Shown piece after piece: positions 59,371 to 62,896 of a stretch of DNA of 62,896 nucleotides. The position numbers and the translations under genes are program-made. Origin of the DNA: Bradyrhizobium niftali (GTDB lineage: Bacteria > Pseudomonadota > Alphaproteobacteria > Rhizobiales > Xanthobacteraceae); NCBI RefSeq assembly GCF_004571025.1, contig NZ_SPQT01000040.1, positions 1-62,896 on the forward strand, written 5' to 3'. Position 1 is the stretch's first letter, and each line of letters starts with the position of its first letter. Under the pieces are notes generated by a model, which saw only the letters and a list, made by a program, of their open reading frames with translations, was not told the DNA's origin and did not search any database.

Positions 59371-60273
59371 ATGCGTCCTATCTATCGTCTGTTCTCCTGC
59401 CTCGTCCTGTTTCTTGCAATCGCAGCCGTCCCGGTCCTTCCCGCGCGCGCGGCCGAAACCTGCCCGTTCATCAGCGCCCAGGAGCTCGCCGGCGCGATGC
59501 CGGCGCTCAAATGGTCGCTGATTTCAAATCAGGACGGCCGCGGCTGCATCTACCAGGCCGGCCGCGGCGACACGATGATGCTGACCGTGTTCCGCAATGC
59601 CGACAAGGACCGCGCCAGGGAATTGTATGCGACCTTCGTCAAGATGCTCGGCGAGCGCATGCCGCTGAACGCAGTGTCCGGGATCGGCGAGGAAGGCCAG
59701 GGCGGAACGAGCGCCGCCGGCGCGCAGCGCCAGGAGGCCTCGGTCGTCGCCTTGTCCGGCGACTACATTCTGCAGATCAGCGTCTATCCGATCGGCCGGC
59801 GTGCCGACGATGCGCTGCTCGGACCGATCACCGAAGCCGCGCGCGTTGCCATCGGGAAGGTGAGCAAGAGCAGCGAGCGGTTCGGCAATTGCGAGTGGCT
59901 CACGGCCGCGGATGCCGACGGCTTTCTCGACAAGGGCACGCTGACGGTCCAGCGGACCGGCGCGGGCAGCTGCATGATGTTCGATCGCGAGGCCAACACC
60001 ATGACCGTCGCGGTGATCGCTATCTCGCGCGACACCGTCATCAGCATGATGAAGCGCACGGGCCCGTGCCAACACGTGGCGATACCCGAGCTCGGCAGTG
60101 AAGCATTCGGCGAGCATTCCTGCACCAAGGGCAACGGCAACGCCGTCAACATCTATGTCTGGAAGAACGGCAGGCAGGCTTCGATCCTGTTCGCGCCGGT
60201 CAAGCCGCATCCGGAGTCCGGTTCGGTCGAGCGTCTGAAGGCGGTCGCCGGGCGAGTCTATGGAAAACTGTAA
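59371..60273 (+). CDS. Exported protein with paired domain repeats, unknown function
   Basis: 300 residues from ATG 59371 with a signal peptide (YRLFSCLVLFLAIAAVPVLP, cleavage near ARAA). The mature part looks like two related halves: CPFISAQELAGAMPALKW...GCIYQ and then GNCEWLTAADADGFLDKG...SCMMF. Each half has two cysteines and a Tyr/Phe after them, and additional cysteines lie near residues 235-255. This pattern resembles small secreted proteins that bind ligands in pairs. I know no function. It lies between tRNA-end repeats B and C. Confidence 0.8.
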   Translation: MRPIYRLFSCLVLFLAIAAVPVLPARAAETCPFISAQELAGAMPALKWSLISNQDGRGCIYQAGRGDTMMLTVFRNADKDRARELYATFVKMLGERMPLNAVSGIGEEGQGGTSAAGAQRQEASVVALSGDYILQISVYPIGRRADDALLGPITEAARVAIGKVSKSSERFGNCEWLTAADADGFLDKGTLTVQRTGAGSCMMFDREANTMTVAVIAISRDTVISMMKRTGPCQHVAIPELGSEAFGEHSCTKGNGNAVNIYVWKNGRQASILFAPVKPHPESGSVERLKAVAGRVYGKL

Positions 60274-60300
60274 CGGCGCCGCGTGACAGCGCCGGTGCAC

Positions 60301-60393
60301 GCGCCCGTGGCTCGGCCGGATAGAGCGTCAGACTGCGCACAGTGGCACAGCGAAACAATAGTGCCATCTTCATCGGCCGTGGCGCGCCATTTC
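60301..60393 (+). repeat. tRNA-end-associated repeat C with a 5' half-tRNA-Arg
   Basis: 60301-60337 reads like the first half of tRNA-Arg with five base changes in 37. It is followed not by the anticodon 3' stem but by GGCACAGCGAAACAATAGTGCC (hairpin), ATCTTCATCGGCCGTG and GGCGCGCCATTTC. It is therefore a chimera of tRNA 5' half, the shared repeat and the tRNA 3' end, and no functional tRNA can fold. Confidence 0.75.
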
Positions 60394-60448
60394 CGCTTCG
60401 TTTGCGATGCCGCCAATCAATTGTGGCCTTTGCTGCACTTGCCTTGGC

Positions 60449-60769
60449 TTACGGGATCCTTGCCACAACGTTGGGCCGGTTTTCCTCGAGCCAGGCGACG
60501 GCCTCGGGTCCATCGACGACACATGCGAAGGTTTCCCAGGTCGGGTCCTCCAGGGATTCCGATTGCAGTCGCGTCGCCGCATACTCAACGAGGTCGTGCA
60601 AGCCTTCGTATCCACGTCGGTGCTCGAGGGAATCTGCAATCGCCGTGCTGGTCCATCCTCGTTGGGCCAACTCGATGATGCTCGGAGCATCAGCCTCGTT
60701 GAACCACGGTGTGGCATCGAACTCGATACAGCGGACATTGTCGGCGGTATGGCAAGTGGCGTGAATCAT
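60449..60769 (-). CDS. Small conserved-looking protein downstream of glutamate dehydrogenase
   Basis: 106 residues from ATG 60769, with a strong ribosome-binding site (GGGAGGAATCC) and only 14 bp after the NAD-glutamate dehydrogenase stop. The protein is acidic with CHTADNVRCIEFDATPWF, ELAQRGW and a Trp-rich C-terminus (TWETFACVV, VAWLEENRPNVV). No family is recognised. The position and the strong start indicate it is translated from the same message and may relate to glutamate metabolism, which is inference. Confidence 0.7.
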   Translation of the reverse strand: MIHATCHTADNVRCIEFDATPWFNEADAPSIIELAQRGWTSTAIADSLEHRRGYEGLHDLVEYAATRLQSESLEDPTWETFACVVDGPEAVAWLEENRPNVVARIP

Positions 60770-60783
60770 TTGGATTCCTCCCT

Positions 60784-62896
60784 CTAGGCTTTGACCAGGT
60801 CCCCCAGCAAGTTCGCGGCCACCATGAGCTTGGCCAGCGTCAGGCCACCGGCGGCGATCTCTTCGACCGCACGGCGGATGCGCGTCGCCTCGGGGTGAGC
60901 TGCAAGCCAGGTCTCCGCGGCCTGCTGACCGGATTGGCCGGTTGCCAGCATAGCTGCGGTCAGGCGTCTTTCGGCTGCCGCGATCAGTTCGACGGCGCGG
61001 TCGATGGCCAGGCGTTCGAAATGATCGCTGGCGGCCACGCTGCGCGCGGCGGCCATGATGCGGTCGAGACGGAAATTCGCTTCCGCGGCAAAGAACGTCG
61101 CAGTGGCATCGCGGATGCTGCGGCTGGTGCGCTCGGCGACCGTCACGATATCAGGCGCCGAGACCAGGGCGTCGAGGTCCGCCAATTCGCCGGCGAGGCC
61201 GGGCGGGACGCCGGCATCGGTCAGCTCCTGCCGGCGCTTGCCGCGCGCGGCTTGCAAGTCCGGTGGCAGGGCGTCGTCGAGGCAGGCTGCGATCTCGCGG
61301 ACGGCAGGGCCAAACCGGGCGTTGATCGCGCTCAGCCCATCCTTGAAATCGACATTGCGCACATACCAGACCATGCGGGAGAGCAGGAGATCCTGGATCG
61401 CCGCGTAGAGGCTGAGCTGCAACTGCCCGTCGATACGTGTGTCGAGCGCGTCGATCGCGTCATTGAGTCGCCTGAGCTCGTAGATCGCGTCCACCGCCAC
61501 CTGCGCCATGACGATGGTCGAGATATCGGCGTCGGTCTCGTCGGTCAGGCGCACGATGCAGGCCGGGCCCCCGCGATTGATCACGGCATTGACGAGACTG
61601 GTCGCGATGATCTCGCGTCGGAGGCGATGGAGCTCGACCGCGGTCGGGAATTTGTCGAGAATCTCGCGCGGAAAATACAGGGACAGTCTGCGGGCGAGAT
61701 AAGGATCATCCGGCACGCCGGTGAGGAGCAGGTCTTCGTAGAGTGTCAGCTTGGCGTAGGCGAGCAATACGGCAAGCTCCGGCCGTGTCAGGGCCTGGCC
61801 GCGCCTCGTGCGCTCGACGATCGCTGCATCGTCGGGCAGGAATTCCACGGCGCGGCTGAGCAGGTGACGCTGCTCGAGCGACTGCATCAGGCGGGTGAGG
61901 AAGCCGGTCTCGGCCACGCCCTTGCGTTCGGCAAGCGACAGCGCCAGCGTCTGGAGGTAGTTGTTGCGCAGCACCAGCGTGCCGACTTCGTCGGTCATCG
62001 CCGCGAGCAGGGTGTTGCGGTCAGCCGGGCTGAGACGTCCCTCGCGCTCGGGCCGCGCCAATGCGATCTTGATGTTGACCTCGACGTCGGACGTATTCAC
62101 GCCGGCCGAATTGTCGATCGCGTCGGTGTTGAGCTTGACGCCCGCCTGCGCCGCCTCGATGCGGCCGCGCTGGGTGGCGCCAAGATTGGCGCCTTCGCCG
62201 ATCACCCTGGCGCGAACCTCGGTCCCGGTGATGCGGATCGGATCATTGGCGCGGTCGCCGGCCTGGTCGTCGCTCTCCGCCGACGCCCGGATGTAGGTGC
62301 CGATGCCGCCGAACCACAGCAAGTCCGCGCGCGCCTTCAGGATCGCCGTCATCACCTCGAACGGCGTGGCCTGCTCCTTGTCGAGATCGAGCAGGGCGCG
62401 CACTTCCGGTGCGAGCGGTATAGCCTTGAGCGAGCGCGAGAACACGCCGCCGCCCCGCGAGATCAGCGTCTTGTTGTAGTCCTGCCAGCTCGATCGCGGC
62501 AGGTCGAACAGGCGCTTGCGTTCGGCGAAGCTGCTCGCCGGATCGGGGGAGGGATCGATGAAGATGTCGCGGTGATCGAATGCCGCGACGAGCTTCGTCG
62601 CCGGCGAGAGCAGCATGCCGTTGCCGAAGACGTCGCCGGACATGTCGCCGACGCCGACCACGGTGAAAGGCATGGTTTGAATGTCGGTGCCGAGCTCGCG
62701 GAAATGGCGCTTGACCGCCTCCCAGGCGCCGCGCGCCGTGATCCCCATCTTCTTGTGGTCGTAGCCCTGACTGCCGCCGGAGGCGAAGGCATCGCCGAGC
62801 CAATGGTGCTTCTCGGCCGAAATCGCGTTGGCGACGTCGGAGAACGTGGCAGTGCCCTTGTCGGCGGCGACGACGAGGTAGGGGTCGTCGCCGTCG
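60784..62896 (-). CDS. NAD-specific glutamate dehydrogenase, large type (C-terminal part, partial)
   Basis: About 704 residues remain in frame to the right edge; the full protein is usually about 1600. VVGVGDMSGDVFGNGML with DHRDIFIDPSPDP and GEGANLGATQRGRIE are the catalytic-domain signatures of the GDH_2 family. The helical C-terminal domain ends at a stop at 60784. It deaminates glutamate to 2-oxoglutarate with NAD, giving carbon and ammonium when amino acids are the food source. The gene continues beyond the window. The small gene behind it appears co-transcribed. Confidence 0.95.
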   Translation of the reverse strand, partial: DGDDPYLVVAADKGTATFSDVANAISAEKHHWLGDAFASGGSQGYDHKKMGITARGAWEAVKRHFRELGTDIQTMPFTVVGVGDMSGDVFGNGMLLSPATKLVAAFDHRDIFIDPSPDPASSFAERKRLFDLPRSSWQDYNKTLISRGGGVFSRSLKAIPLAPEVRALLDLDKEQATPFEVMTAILKARADLLWFGGIGTYIRASAESDDQAGDRANDPIRITGTEVRARVIGEGANLGATQRGRIEAAQAGVKLNTDAIDNSAGVNTSDVEVNIKIALARPEREGRLSPADRNTLLAAMTDEVGTLVLRNNYLQTLALSLAERKGVAETGFLTRLMQSLEQRHLLSRAVEFLPDDAAIVERTRRGQALTRPELAVLLAYAKLTLYEDLLLTGVPDDPYLARRLSLYFPREILDKFPTAVELHRLRREIIATSLVNAVINRGGPACIVRLTDETDADISTIVMAQVAVDAIYELRRLNDAIDALDTRIDGQLQLSLYAAIQDLLLSRMVWYVRNVDFKDGLSAINARFGPAVREIAACLDDALPPDLQAARGKRRQELTDAGVPPGLAGELADLDALVSAPDIVTVAERTSRSIRDATATFFAAEANFRLDRIMAAARSVAASDHFERLAIDRAVELIAAAERRLTAAMLATGQSGQQAAETWLAAHPEATRIRRAVEEIAAGGLTLAKLMVAANLLGDLVKA

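Noticed and set aside
47432..60300. Integrase or recombinase gene for the tRNA-bounded zone
   Set aside because: I looked for tyrosine and serine recombinase motifs and found none; only an IS91 fossil is present.
1..62896. CRISPR array
   Set aside because: The many repeats are palindromic elements of irregular spacing and differing sequence, not regularly spaced direct repeats with unique spacers; no cas genes.

Overview
The window looks like chromosome of a Bradyrhizobium-type alphaproteobacterium (order Hyphomicrobiales, family Nitrobacteraceae). The evidence is the high GC content of the middle part, the conserved strings ffs-dnaX-ybaB-recR and rpmH-rnpA-yidC-engB-argB, the dapD/dapE block, a very large NAD-glutamate dehydrogenase, and dense intergenic palindromes of the kind I associate with this group. 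The assignment comes from gene content and order and was not tested by alignment.

Layout. (1) 1-9.1 kb is an accessory, visibly less GC-rich strip. It has the tail of a giant repeat adhesin, two duplicated pairs of tiny secreted proteins, small membrane proteins, a GH26-like glycosidase and gene fossils, including a piece of GDP-mannose dehydratase. (2) 9.1-18.0 kb is a sugar-nucleotide block for surface polysaccharide (UDP-glucuronate epimerase, ManC, UDP-glucose dehydrogenase, phosphomannomutase), interrupted by the helicase HrpB and an aspartic protease. (3) 18.1-25.6 kb reads leftward: an Lrp regulator, PfkB kinase, NudC, a HIT protein, and an overlapping operon of amino-acid-type ABC importer, SDR and enolase-superfamily enzyme. 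(4) 25.7-47.1 kb is core housekeeping: SRP RNA, dnaX-ybaB-recR, ampG, rmuC, def-fmt-truA, dapE/dapD, argB, engB, yidC, rnpA, rpmH and a histidine kinase. (5) From tRNA-Arg at 47.36 kb to 60.4 kb is a second accessory zone: ECF sigma factor plus DHFR-like reductase, a GGDEF/EAL protein, a PstS-like protein, a ferredoxin-reductase, a cytochrome b561/ethylbenzene-dehydrogenase-like fusion, an IS91 fossil, a caspase-like protein and a secreted protein. (6) The right edge is the C-terminal part of NAD-glutamate dehydrogenase with a small gene behind it.

Two structural patterns stand out. First, eighteen palindromic elements, most ending in GTCRT/AYGAC, sit between genes from 13.1 to 47.2 kb; I found none in the flanking accessory zones. 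One pair tightly brackets a GIY-YIG nuclease gene, and another pair (24.6 and 40.3 kb) is the same 78 bp in opposite orientation with one mismatch. Second, the 3' end of tRNA-Arg recurs three times downstream (49.8, 59.35 and 60.38 kb), each time attached to the same roughly 40-bp sequence. The zone therefore reads as a tandem series of modules inserted at one tRNA gene, with no integrase visible.
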